Positions 41,490-52,476 of a stretch of DNA of 64,000 nucleotides are shown piece after piece. This stretch comes from Polytrichum commune (taxonomy: Eukaryota > Streptophyta > Polytrichopsida > Polytrichales > Polytrichaceae). Numbering within the stretch: position 1 is the first letter of the stretch; every line of letters starts with the position of its first letter. The stretch is from contig OX485807.1 in the NCBI GenBank assembly GCA_950295325.1, positions 39,898,440 to 39,962,439 on the forward strand, given 5' to 3'. A program made the translations under genes and the position numbers. The notes below the pieces were generated by a model. That model ran no database searches and was not told the DNA's origin. It saw only the letters and a program-made list of their open reading frames with translations.

Positions 41490-42559
41490 CTCCAAACATA
41501 ACAAATTTGGTTTCGATCCAGCACAAAATACTTTGTGACCATTAGCATTCTATGCCGTCCCATCACAAGTAAGGTATGTGGGTGTTATTGGGTTCGTTTT
41601 GATGTTCTCCGACTTCTACTGATCAGATCCACAGAACTAATGCTCTGTTGCATTAGCAAAACTACAACGAAGCATCAGCAAGATTCAGGCCTCGAGTCCC
41701 TTGATTTAGTTGTGGTTCTCGGAAGTGCATGTTTGTTGATTTCTCAATTAGAATACATAGGTCCTCCCAATTGTATTCACTATTGAGGCCACTTCACACA
41801 TGAGCCAAGAGCCTTGACTTGTAATGGTGAGGACCCTTGACTCTCATCCAAAGGCCGTACCACGAGTGTTAGGAAAGCCGATTTATGTAGTCACGGGCCC
41901 TCAAGCATAGTGTGAAGTGAGAATGAACCATGTTGCAGGACCATTGCATATTTTGTTGACGGGAAGAGAGGGGAGGATTTGGTTTAATATAACTCTATCA
42001 ATTTAAGAGAATTACTTGGTGGTGTTTGTTTGTGTTGGAATTTGTTATGGAATCTACCTTGCAATATGTCCTGCTCGAAAAAATATTGAAAAAAGTTATG
42101 GTTTGGAGGTGGGCCTGACGAAAATACCGGGAGATAATGAATCCTTATCCATAGTCCGCCATGTAGGACTCCATGTAGATTTTTCATCCATGAAGTCTCG
42201 GGCCTTTAGGCCTTCACTTTTGTGTGTGAAGTGAACTTGAACGGTCTCCGCCCTTTCAACCAATGAGAGCTCTTAGATTGCAATGGTCACGGGCCTTCAA
42301 TCTTGTGTGTAAAGTGACCTTGAGTATGGAGTAGTTAATAAAATCCGAAGACAAAGTCCAATGTCTTTTAATCATGTGCTTTCATGGTGTTTGTATCTTT
42401 GGTCCTCACTTAACCACACACGAATCAAATGTAAGTGTCTGATTTTAACACTACAAGTAGTCGAATTACACCTCCATAACTTAAGCGTCGGCCTACTATG
42501 TCAATTTGTATGTCGATATTCAATATGAAGTGTAATTCTTTTGTGAACTATAAACTCAC
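41490..42559. repeat. Dispersed composite repeat R2, copy 2
   Basis: 41490-41800 and 42335-42480 match the first two blocks of copy 1 in the same order and orientation, with an insertion or extra sequence between them. Non-coding. Confidence 0.5.
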
Positions 42560-42935
42560 TACATTGATTATCCTAATTAGTGTGTGTTACTATACATAGT
42601 TACGCACTGCAATAACGTCTTACATAACATTATTAAGCAATGTGCATTCGTTCATGTGGACCCTGGGAATTTAACCATGGGATGTTGTAGTTTGAATCTA
42701 CATTAGTTGTAGCATCCCATGGTTATATTCTCAAGGGCCACATGAATGTACGCACACTGCTTAATAATGTTATGTACTCAAGAGTTTAATTCCTTCTAAC
42801 AAGAGTTCAATAGGTCGTTTGGACATTATAGAACATAAAATAAATTTTCTTGGTAAAATATTACAATTTGATTAAATAGTTATAACATTAGGTAACTCCA
42901 AATAATAACACACACTAATTAGCATAATCAATGTA
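42560..42935. mobile_element. MITE, TIR TACATTGATTATCC, with internal hairpin, copy 2
   Basis: Ends TACATTGATTATCCTAATTA and the reverse complement of TAATTAGCATAATCAATGTA. The internal hairpin (TTCATGTGGACCCTGGGAAT paired with the arm ending 'gccacatgaa') has a few mismatches, unlike the perfect one at 6015. The same interior as 5952. Confidence 0.8.
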
Positions 42936-44409
42936 GAAAAGCTTGTGAAATTCATTGATTTCTACACTTGTTGTAAATATTTATCCCATAGCCATGCTCT
43001 ATAAACCCACTCCAGCCATGTACGTATGACCTTGCGGCTATGGTAGTGTGAAGCGACCCTCTTTCACACCAACCTTGAAATGGTGTCATTGTCTTTCACT
43101 CACTTGTTGTTGCTAAAAATACAATAGTGAAAATTATCATGAGTGTTATAGAATCGACTATGCAAAATCCAACATGCAAGGTAAGCAAACCTAATTCAAT
43201 CACTTATTGTAATTGTACACCTATATTAATTGAGTGGAGTGTGGCTAGGTGTGGATCTAAGAACGGACAACAATTGACATGATGATGACCTACCTATTCA
43301 TCCTTTATTGACTTTCATCGTCCCATCCATATACACCATCTATGACCTTAAGCTTCCTAAAACATTTAATAAGTATTCAACTAAAATCAAACAACAAGGA
43401 GTTTAAATTTACATTCAAATTAATGATGATTAATGATAAGTTAATTAGATAATGAATAATAAAAGCCCCACAACATTCTAGTGGACAAGAATGGGACCAA
43501 GGGCACTCCTGCTGCCCATATTATTATGGGCTTTAAGTAAAATAACAAGTATTATAAGAAAAGAGAAGTAGTAAAGTTTACTACAAATTTCATAATGGAT
43601 TATTATAACAAGTTTATTCTCCAAGAGGGTTGGGAGGTCCCCATCTATGCCACTCGAAATAAAATGCACTCAACAAAATACATAAAATGAAGCACATGTG
43701 GACAGTAAAAATGGGATTTGGAATATACAACTTTATTCATAAAATCTCGAACACAAGTTGTGCATTGAAATGAAATTGTTTTCAAAGTTCAGGATGTCGA
43801 AAAAGCTAATGGGACTGAAAGTACATCATGATGGTTTCAAAGCAACTAATTATATAGAGTGGCAAGGTGCGGTAGCACTCCAAGAGGTAGAGGCTACTAT
43901 CAACTTGTTGGTCTAATTGAAAGAAAGCCTTGAGGCTCCCTGCAACTCGTCATGTAAGATGACAAAATTTGAATGCGATGACAAAGAAATGACCAAGGCG
44001 CTAAATTCAAACTAATGTTAGGATTGTCGGATGCCACATGATTGCATTTGATCCATGATCCCAAAGGACTCCTAGACAAATTCCCACCCTTCCAGACCAT
44101 AACGACGTCATAGAATTTGCAACTTAGAGGATAATTTAGGTAATGTGTTGGCTACAGCTTGTATCTACACTTGCTTACCAAATGAGGTTGTTGGCATAGA
44201 CAAAATAAGTCCCAATCACGTTGGCGTGATGGTTGTCAACGCAATGCCTTGACATGGTGAGTATATAATGTCCATGAGATTGTGGCCTCTTATAAAACAC
44301 ATTTTGATAATGGTATTTTACTCTTTGAGATTCATGAATTTCTATGTGAAAATCCTTCCTGTGAGAGTGGAGAATAATTCTTTAATGGGGTGAAGAAAGC
44401 TCCTTGTCA
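42936..44409. other. No gene seen
   Basis: No recognisable frame, RNA gene or repeat structure. AT-rich. Confidence 0.45.
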
Positions 44410-44555
44410 CATAACATTATTCAGATCCATAACAATGTTCTGCGGGATTGACAATATTCCAAGGAATATTCCATATATTCAGTGTGAATGTGGGGATATT
44501 CCCTATAATATTGTAAGTCCCGCAGAATATTGTTATGGATCTGAATAATGTTATG
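44410..44555. mobile_element. Palindromic MITE, TIR CATAACATTATTCAGATCC, copy 2
   Basis: A 146-bp palindrome with arms of about 50 bp and very few mismatches: CATAACATTATTCAGATCC on the left and its exact reverse complement on the right, extending through 'ataacaat.ttctgcggga'. The RNA would form one long hairpin. Better preserved than copy 1 at 4423. Confidence 0.8.
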
Positions 44556-44812
44556 CACAATTCCATCAGGAAAACCATCATATTAGATAAGGTTCCAAAA
44601 ATTAGCCTATCTCCTTGATGTGAGATCCATTCATGTTGTTAGTGCTCATGAATGTTATTCACATAATTGTTGTCAGGTTTTTCCATGGACATCCATCCAA
44701 CTCGTTAAAGTAATTTTTTTGCACAAGTCTTTCGATGAGAGGGAATATAGTATTGATAGTTTTAGAATGGAGATCCCTTGCCATGCAAGCATTCCTCATG
44801 CATAGTGCTCAC
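44556..44812. other. No gene seen
   Basis: A 61-codon frame lies here without any motif. Nothing else recognised. Confidence 0.4.
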
Positions 44813-44992
44813 TCTCCAAGATAAGAGGAGTTAAGAGGTATTATAAGTAGTTAGCTTGATTGCCACTAAGAGTTACAAGTAGTTAATTAGATTGTCACTA
44901 ATCCATTCTTATCTACTCGACTTCATAGTAGCCTAGTTGAGTTCAACATTGAGGCTTCATAATAGTTTAGTTCAGTCTACTAACACATTATA
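44813..44992 (-). repeat. Chromovirus LTR fragment, minus strand
   Basis: Reverse complement of the first part of the LTR at 35863: read on the minus strand it gives 'tataatgtgttag', 'attatgaagcctcaat', 'gttgaactcaactagg', 'aactcttagtggcaatc'. It carries a single 'aTTAAcTAC' at the place where the copy at 12124 has the TTAA-flanked MITE, so it serves as an empty-site reference. Confidence 0.75.
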
Positions 44993-47689
44993 GATGGGTG
45001 CAAAAATCAAATCCTAAATTGCCCATTCATTCACGTTTGTTTTGCAAGCTTTTCCCTTTTGGATAAGGTAATATTGCGGGTACTCAAAGGACACTATGGT
45101 AGCATTGCTACTTAACATTACGTAACGAGTATTTTGCATTATTTTTATATTGGCGAGGTATGAATCTTTGACAATATTTTTGTTTTCAATACCATACAGG
45201 TGTATATTATGTAAGAAGTTTGATACCTAGGCATTATCATTTAAGTGTCAATATGGTCTAGAATGGTCTTGATTCAAAGAATAACTCAAAAATATAAAGA
45301 TTCTCTCACCCTTGTCATACCCATCAAATATCAATATTTGATTCGTATTAGAATTTTGATACCCACAGGCAAGTTCTTTTATACCATCATTGATTGTTGA
45401 TTATTGTTACCATGCATTCACCTATATACCATACCAACATTGGTCCAAACCACCCCTTAATGGACCTTTCTCTTAGACTCAAGATTTGTTTCTCAAACCA
45501 AGTTGAGTATCAAATTAGGAGTATTTTTTTTTTAGTGGGTTGACAAGTTTCAACACGGAAGTAATGCCACACAAATTACTTTAAAGACAACGCATGCAAA
45601 CTTGGAATATCTTGTAGACTTGTAACATATGAGCTTGAATCAAGCTTTATCAAGTACAACTTGTTGCGCATATCAAATTTGCAAATGTAATAGTATGTGG
45701 CAAATTGCAAGATGACCAAATGCACCATGTAAGACAAGGAAAACCTCACTTTGGAAATTAGGTTTTGAGGTATCTAGACTATTGCATTATGTACTTGTAT
45801 ACATGTAGTTTTATTAGCGGATTTAATAATGGAAATGACAAAAGTTTATCATAGATGCAAAATTTGGCTAATCCATGATAGGAATCATATTTAGTTATAA
45901 ATTGTATGAGGGTATTGCTACTTCCAATAAAGACACAAGCTATGGTGTTCTAGGAACTTTGACCACGTATTGTCACATCAACATTTAGCATCATAATTAT
46001 TGTGTCAAGAGTTCAAAAGTTGATACATAATTGCTAGCCATACACTTGGGAAGACATTGATAATTGTGCCTTAGTGTGTGTATATGTATTTGGTTTCATG
46101 TCATTTTGAAATCTACACTGAAATGGTTTTGTGGGAGGTGATTTGGCCAATATTTTTAGCTATAATATTTTCTAAAAGAACTTCAATGGTTGTAGTAAAT
46201 ATGTTAGACATATATATATATTCCCAATGATTACTCTATGAAATCTAATGATTTGTCATGATTCATGGATCCGTTTAGCTCAAACCTAGGATCCTAGGTC
46301 AAAAATGACATGGTTCCAACACATTTACTAAAAGTCAATGAGATTCCTTATTTACTCATTTGCAAGTGCAATCCATTCATTTAAAAACCCAAACAACTAT
46401 ATTACATTTGTTACGATACAAAATTTTGGTGGATTCAAAGATCATGTGCTAGCATTGCTACTTAATGTCTGGGTGACATCATTTTCTCTTCCCCACCAAG
46501 TACAAAATTAATGTCTAGCTTTCAAGTTGAATTGTGATGCTCCACAACAATCAAGTCTCGAAGGTTTTTGCTTTCCATCCACTCTAATAATGTAAGGAGG
46601 TCCACCATAATTGTTTCCTACCCATACCATTTCCCCTATCAACACAAAATTTCTTATACATTCTAGTACACACATGTGCACCTTTCAAGGTGAAAGCTCA
46701 TCCACTTCTAACACAAAGCTATGTGGGTGTTATCCAGTTCTTACGTTTCGTAATCGGACACCTAGATTCAATTGGTGTGTGATTCGGTAAAGATAAGATA
46801 AAAACAAACACCATAAAGCCATGTGCTTAAAAGAGATCTTCAATATGCGGTCTCAATATGACCAAAAGAAATTACCTCAATATGGCAAAAAGAAAACTAA
46901 CCTAATATGCCAAGTGCCACCACGAAACTCAAACAAATTTACGTGCCTTTAGAGTGCCTCCAAATCATGTGCACAGCTCATGGTTGCAAAAGTCTCCTTT
47001 TCAATTCCATGAAGCACACGTGCTTTCGTCGCCATGCTCCGGGATCACTTTGGGCCACAATTGAAAACTTTTGATGTGTCCGGAATTGAGTGGAGGTGAG
47101 AAGTGCACATTTTCCGCACTTGCTTCCGTGTTTGGTCAAAAGTTGTTGCCAAGTAGGGGACCCATTTCCGTTAACTAAAGCAATTCCAAGGGTGTAATAT
47201 TGGAGTGGTTTTTCACAGGTCTGGAAATTTGATACCACAATGTTTAACGAAAAAAACAAAACAAAACAATTTATTTCCAAGTTTTGAAGGCTAGATTCTG
47301 CCCTAGTCCATAGTCACAACATAGTTTGACTTATTTCTAGTAACAAGGAGACGAAAAATTGAGTACGATTAGTGTCCTTTTCAAGGAACCCAAATCCACG
47401 TCTTCTTAACTTCTTGTTTCCCTCATGCCTAATGTGATGGTGACATGTGTGAAACTTGAAAAAAAATTCCATCACATTAGAGAATGACAGCTACATGCGT
47501 GGAATTTCACTGCTTTAGGGTACTCTATGTATCAAGATTGGAGAGGAGGGGAGGGGGGGGGGGATGGTTGTTGGAAATGAGTTTGTCTGCTCTATTGAGT
47601 TGATTGTTTGAAGATCTTGTGCAATTTAGCTCGCATTGTGGTCCCTAATCTACGTTTCCCCACTTCCAACTTGCTAGAGTGCATTGATT
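44993..47689. other. No gene seen; one inverted R2 piece
   Basis: 46700-46840 is the reverse complement of part of repeat R2 (caccaattgaatctaggtgt on the minus strand). A G-run lies near 47545-47562. No coding frame recognised; the longest (46978-47280, minus) has no motif. Confidence 0.45.
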
Positions 47690-47910
47690 ATCCCAACTAG
47701 TGTGTGTTACTATTCGAGGTTAGGTAATGCAATAATGTCTTACTCATGAGTTTAATTTTTACTAATGAAAGTTCAGTAGGTTGTTCAAACATTATATGGA
47801 GAAACATGAATGACTTTGCTTGGTGAAATACTACATTCTCATTAAATAGTTATAACACTACATAACATAACATTGAATAGTAACACACACTAATTGGGAT
47901 TTTCGGTGTA
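47690..47910. mobile_element. MITE, TIR (T)GCATTGATTATCCC, hairpin-less copy 3
   Basis: Same family as 5952 and 42560 (ends with 'gtgtgttactatt' and 'aatagtaacacac' inside the tips; interior 'gactttgcttggtgaaatac'). It lacks the internal hairpin and is 221 bp long. The right tip is diverged (gggattttcggtgta). Confidence 0.7.
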
Positions 47911-48024
47911 GTAATCGTACCCTGCACTTTTACTGCTCCATTTTTTAGTTCCACAAAGTGATTCCTTTGTTGCTAAGATAGCTTGATCTACAAGAGAAAA
48001 CTTTAGAACCAAGACACTCACTCG

Positions 48025-48404
48025 CTACACTTAAATATTGTATTTAGTGTCACAAATTCTATTTGTCTTGCTCAATACTAATTGTAAATCGCCCATGTAG
48101 TGTCATCAACACTAAATGTACACCTAACATTGTTTGTCATTCTTTGTAAAAATTATGGGGCGTCATAGATTTACAATATTGCAATAAGTTTCATTTACTA
48201 AGTGGTTTTTTTAACCAATTTTCAATCATTCATGACAATATTTCATTACAAAAAAGGTTTGGAGGCGGGATATGCCAAAAGTGGATGAAGTAAAAGTAAG
48301 TTGGGATGACGATATTTATAAACTCATTCATACAAAGTGCCATTGGTAAACTTACCACAATGACATATCATACCATATGGCACTAAATACAATATTTAGT
48401 GTAG
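48025..48404. mobile_element. MITE, TIR CTACACT(T)AAATATTGTATT
   Basis: A 380-bp element whose left end CTACACTTAAATATTGTATT pairs with the right end, which reads inward CTACACTAAATATTGTATTT. The left 70 bp recur at 63925-64000, where the window ends. Interior non-coding. Confidence 0.8.
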
Positions 48405-48820
48405 CTCTTCTCTCATAGATCAAGCAAGTGAGAAGTCAAACAAAGTAAGCGCGTGTAGCACATGCGCACGCATTGAACAAGAAGATCATCATCAAAGGAT
48501 CGTTGTCAAAAGATTTATAACATGTGTTGGAAGGAACTGTTCACTAGTGGCCCACACCAAAAACCTCAATGCTCAATTTGTTGAGGAGGTACGACGACCC
48601 CTATGAATGGTGGAACGCTTTAAAGAAGTGATATAAGTTAGATAGCGGCCCTCGTAGAGTAATGTTGATAGCGAAAACCTTGAATTTTAGGAAGATTGAA
48701 AGCACGAGCATGGACTCGTACATGATGCAAACCTCGAGACTAAAAAAATAATGCATGAAGCATGCGAAATCCACTCTCAAAAAATCCAATCATGTGCATT
48801 AGGTCGTCCAAGTCCAACTC
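48405..48820. other. No gene seen
   Basis: Short non-coding stretch between MITEs; part of 48520-48570 (ggaactgttcactagtggcc) resembles the MITE family at 3626. Confidence 0.4.
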
Positions 48821-49221
48821 ATGCCCCGATCACACCAACTTCTTGTCAACTTCCGGATGTGAAATAGTTGGGGATGTCATGACGGCCGGATGCCAAGTTG
48901 TTCACACCAACATCTCGGTTTGGTCAACATTTTGGCAGCCGGTGACCACCGTCATGACCGGTCAAACGAGTTGGCATAGACTTTTAAGGTGTAGCAACCG
49001 GAATAGAGTGACCGGCAGAGGTTACTATTGGAGGGGTTACCGTTTTCGGTGGTGGGACCCACATGTCCGACGGACGTCCAAACGTGGATGTCAAATTATA
49101 GGTGGTGGCCATCTCCGGCACCGTCATACATCATGAACGGTGATGGCCCACCATGAAAATCACTATTGGAGACTTATTCATCTACTGAAAATGAACTTTC
49201 CGTTTGGTGTGATCGGGGCAT
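48821..49221. mobile_element. MITE, TIR ATGCCCCGATCACACCAA
   Basis: A 401-bp element. The left end ATGCCCCGATCACACCAA is exactly repeated in inverse at the right. Flanks are 'aactc' and 'cactc' (4 of 5 equal), a possible target duplication. The interior is GC-richer than its surroundings, with short internal inverted words (gtcatgacggccgg, accgtcatgaccgg). A 124-codon frame inside has no known motif and is probably chance. Confidence 0.75.
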
Positions 49222-49232
49222 CACTCTTCTAA

Positions 49233-49388
49233 CTTCATACCTACAGTTATTGGTGTGGGCCATTAGTGGAAGGTTCTTATCAACACTGGTTACATCAAGT
49301 GAGCATCACTCACCAAATTAGAGCTAAAAACAACTCTTTCTGGTAGGAGCCATTCATTGGTCACCCACATTGATAAGTGTGGGCATAA
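49233..49388. mobile_element. MITE related to the 3626 family, copy 3 (degenerate)
   Basis: Shares 'ttggtgtgggccattagtgg', 'tctggtaggagccattcatt' and 'gataagtgtgggcat' with 3626-4032. Ends are not well paired. Confidence 0.4.
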
Positions 49389-50467
49389 GGTAGAAATACC
49401 ATAAACCGTGAACTACCCTCTACTCGTGCAGTAGACTTTCGTCATAATAATGAAGTGCCATTTCTGAAACCGATAAATGCGAGGCTGACAACTTGAAATG
49501 CGTGTACAATCAGTTTAGCCAAATTTAGTCATGTTTGACTACCATCAATCACAATTTAATGTACTCATGAGTTAACCGGTTTAGGTGATGTTCTTTGTGG
49601 AAATGAGCATTACCTTCTTTGGTTTAAGGAGATTCTAGTGAGCGAGTAGGGGGTTTGACAAACTTTCCACTTTGAAAAATTGTAGAATTTGTTTTTTACA
49701 GGGAATAAAAATATGAAACAACTTGCTTTCTTCATAAATCCTTATCTTCTATCTTATGATTTGAACACCATATCTTCAATGCGAATCACCTTATTTTCGC
49801 GGTTTATGATATTTCTACCTCTCTATAAGACACCCAACGCAATGACAAGTCTGAAATCCATGTGCAAGCACGGCCATATCATTGTCCTCACTTGTTCATC
49901 ACTAAGAGGATGAATCAACTTTAAAGCCAAAACCTCAAGAATCAAGGCTCTCTTTGGAAGATCCTTGACTGAAGCCATTCCACCATCCAGCTCAACACAC
50001 TATGAAGAAACAACAAGAACGCCCAACATGACATATGCAATCTGATGTGCTTTGATTTATATGTAAGTTGATGTAACCTGATGTGCTTCCCTCATGGACT
50101 ACTAATTGCAGACTTAATAATTATAATGACCATATAATTATGAAGAATGACCATGTAAGATGCACATAACTTACTGAATTTTGTTGTTATGTTGCAAGAA
50201 ACACAAGAGTATGCAACGGCGATTAATATATGTTATGATAGGCAGACTGCACCCTTGCAAGCCTGAGTCCCAAGTGGGCTGACTTGGGCTATGGCAAAGG
50301 TGGTCACAGAGACTTTGCGCCCTGTCGTGCAACAATGCATTTTAAACCAATCTCGCGGATATTGGCTTTTGAACAATGCATTGTATGCAACCTTCTATAT
50401 AAACATCTGACTACAAAATGAGTATGATCGGAGGATGCATGCGGTGTCAATACTTCAATGTGGGTAG
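49389..50467. other. No gene seen
   Basis: No recognisable coding sequence. It may include degraded upstream parts of the hAT transposase that follows, but I found no convincing words of it. Confidence 0.4.
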
Positions 50468-51181
50468 ATGGACTCGGAGCTGCAACTACTTTATGGCCGC
50501 ATGGCTTTTGAATTAATTAAAATTATCAAACCATGTCTTGCATTTGTAGTTGATTTCACTCGTAAGAAGGCACATAATATGTTGTCGTTGATGTTAGACC
50601 CTAGGTTTAAGGGGTTGCAGGTGATTATTGACTATGTGGGACGTGAGAAGGCCATGCACATTGTGGCAGAATATGATCAACTTGTTTTGGTGCCTTTGCT
50701 TGTGAAAGTCTCACGGTTGCTGAATCCAAGCTTGGAGAATAACTTGGCACCCACATTGGAGGCTACAACTGATTCTCTTTTTGGACACACGAGTTCTACA
50801 GAGGAGGCTAGTGAGGGCATGCTGAAATCGGAGTTCATTTTACTTCGGAAGTTTTTTGTACTTGTAGATAAAGACATTGCTCCACTTGCTTGGTGGAGGG
50901 ATAATGCCCCTCGATTTCCGCATGTATCATTTCTTGTGAGGCAGATTTTAGCAATACCAAGTTCTCAGATTGAGACAGAAAGAATTTTTAGTGTTGCTGG
51001 ACTTTTGTGTTCCTTGTGTTGTTGTAGGTTGAGCATCTAAAATTTAGATGCATTCGTCATGATATTCAAAGATTGGCCCATAGATGATAGAGATAGGTGC
51101 AACTCTTTTGCAAAATCCGATCTCGGTGAATTTTTTGTTGACGAGGTTGTATTAGTGGATGCTCATAAAGATGAATTATAG
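50468..51181 (+). pseudogene. hAT transposase remnant (C-terminal dimerisation region)
   Basis: 190 open codons then a TAA at 51038-51040, after which the same frame goes on to TAG at 51181. Recognisable words in order: MLDPRFKGL; PLAWWRDNAPRFP; VSFLVRQILAIPSSQIETER with IFSVAG, the hallmark of the hAT C-terminal dimerisation domain; then DAFVMIFKDWP, the usual hAT tail. The BED zinc finger and the N-terminal half are missing. No terminal inverted repeats were found. It is a truncated, dead fragment. Confidence 0.85.
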
Positions 51182-52467
51182 GTAGCATGTTGCTTTAAGG
51201 AAGACCCTACTTGCTCAGATGACGAATTATATGGCTATAATTAGTATAACGTCTAGTTCAAGATGTTGGATGGCCAAGATGTATTTTTGCTTTTTTTTAG
51301 ACAAACGAAACATTTTATTTCATCGCCAACAAACCAAGATGCATTTTTTCACCACTTGTATTTGTATGTTTACATCTATAAACAAAATTTGATGAAGTTT
51401 CATTTGTTTTGGTGACATGGGCCAATGTGTTTGTCTTGAACTTTTAATTGAACAACAATTGGAGCTTGAAAAATTTATTGAACTTCACTATGCATTGAAA
51501 AGTAAGACTTAAAATCATAATATACCATTGTTTAGCCTTGGATGTTATCAACAAGGCGCTTGAACTAGTATTTGATACCATTGCAAAGTCATAATTCTTG
51601 CATGTTTAATATTATACCAGGCTCTACATTTCATGACCCCCCTAGTACCTTGACAAGGCCTATTAGTGAGCTACAAAGTCTTTGCATACCAGGACCCCAC
51701 TGGTATTATAAAATAATAACACTAGTCCAACACTGGTTAACACATCAATTCGCAAACTATTAAATCTATTGCAACACATCAATTAGGAAGGAGTAGGGTT
51801 AGGGTTAGACTTACTGGAGATAGCTCTCGCCTCTGGACATCCATGTCAAAGGATCAAAAGAGACAAGATTAGGGGTTGTTTAGGGTTTAGGGTTTAGGGT
51901 TGAACCATGGACCATGAAGTCGTCTCGAGGCCCAGTAAAATATGTGTCTAGCTGATGAACTTGTCCTGGGACCGCTTTGGTTTACACCAAGGAACAAATC
52001 TCAGAGTGACCATGGAGTTCGAGGTTCCCAAAAAACATGTTTTAAGGCTTTCATTATCCACCGACATGGTCCAACGGGCTTTGTGTTGGGAGAAGCAAAA
52101 GAGGTGCTTTGGTAGAACAAGGAAGGGACCCATGACAAAAAAAGAAGTTTTTATAGTAATTATTTGATGATTTTTTTTTTGAGAAAGACAAGATGAAAAT
52201 AAGAGAAGACAAAATAATGATCAAACTTGAACTTTTTCTCCAAAATTACCTTTCTAGAAATATGTTGAAGATAAGCTTTTGGTGCATGGTCATTCTTCTT
52301 GGTCCACATTCGGTTGACACCTAGTGAGGGGCCAAAAGGCTTTGGAAATCGATTTCTTCATGAAATCAGACCATGATGGAAGTTGGAGCATTGCCATGGA
52401 AAAAGGCCATCTTCTCCGACTTCGTGGTGCATGGTGTAGACCGACACTAAGATTCTGTTAAAGGACT
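51182..52467. other. No gene seen; short telomere-like motifs
   Basis: 51787-51803 reads 'agggttagggttag', and 51878-51902 has 'tttagggtttagggtttagg', i.e. three to four TTTAGGG units. No coding frame recognised; poly-T runs occur near 51290 and 52168. Confidence 0.45.
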
Positions 52468-52476
52468 GTGGTAATC

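Noticed and set aside
42936-47689. Possible further host genes in the 43-47 kb region
   Set aside because: Checked for splice-linked coding words on both strands and found none; only short frames without motifs.
48762-49136. 124-codon frame inside the MITE at 48821
   Set aside because: Starts outside and ends inside a non-coding MITE; no motif.
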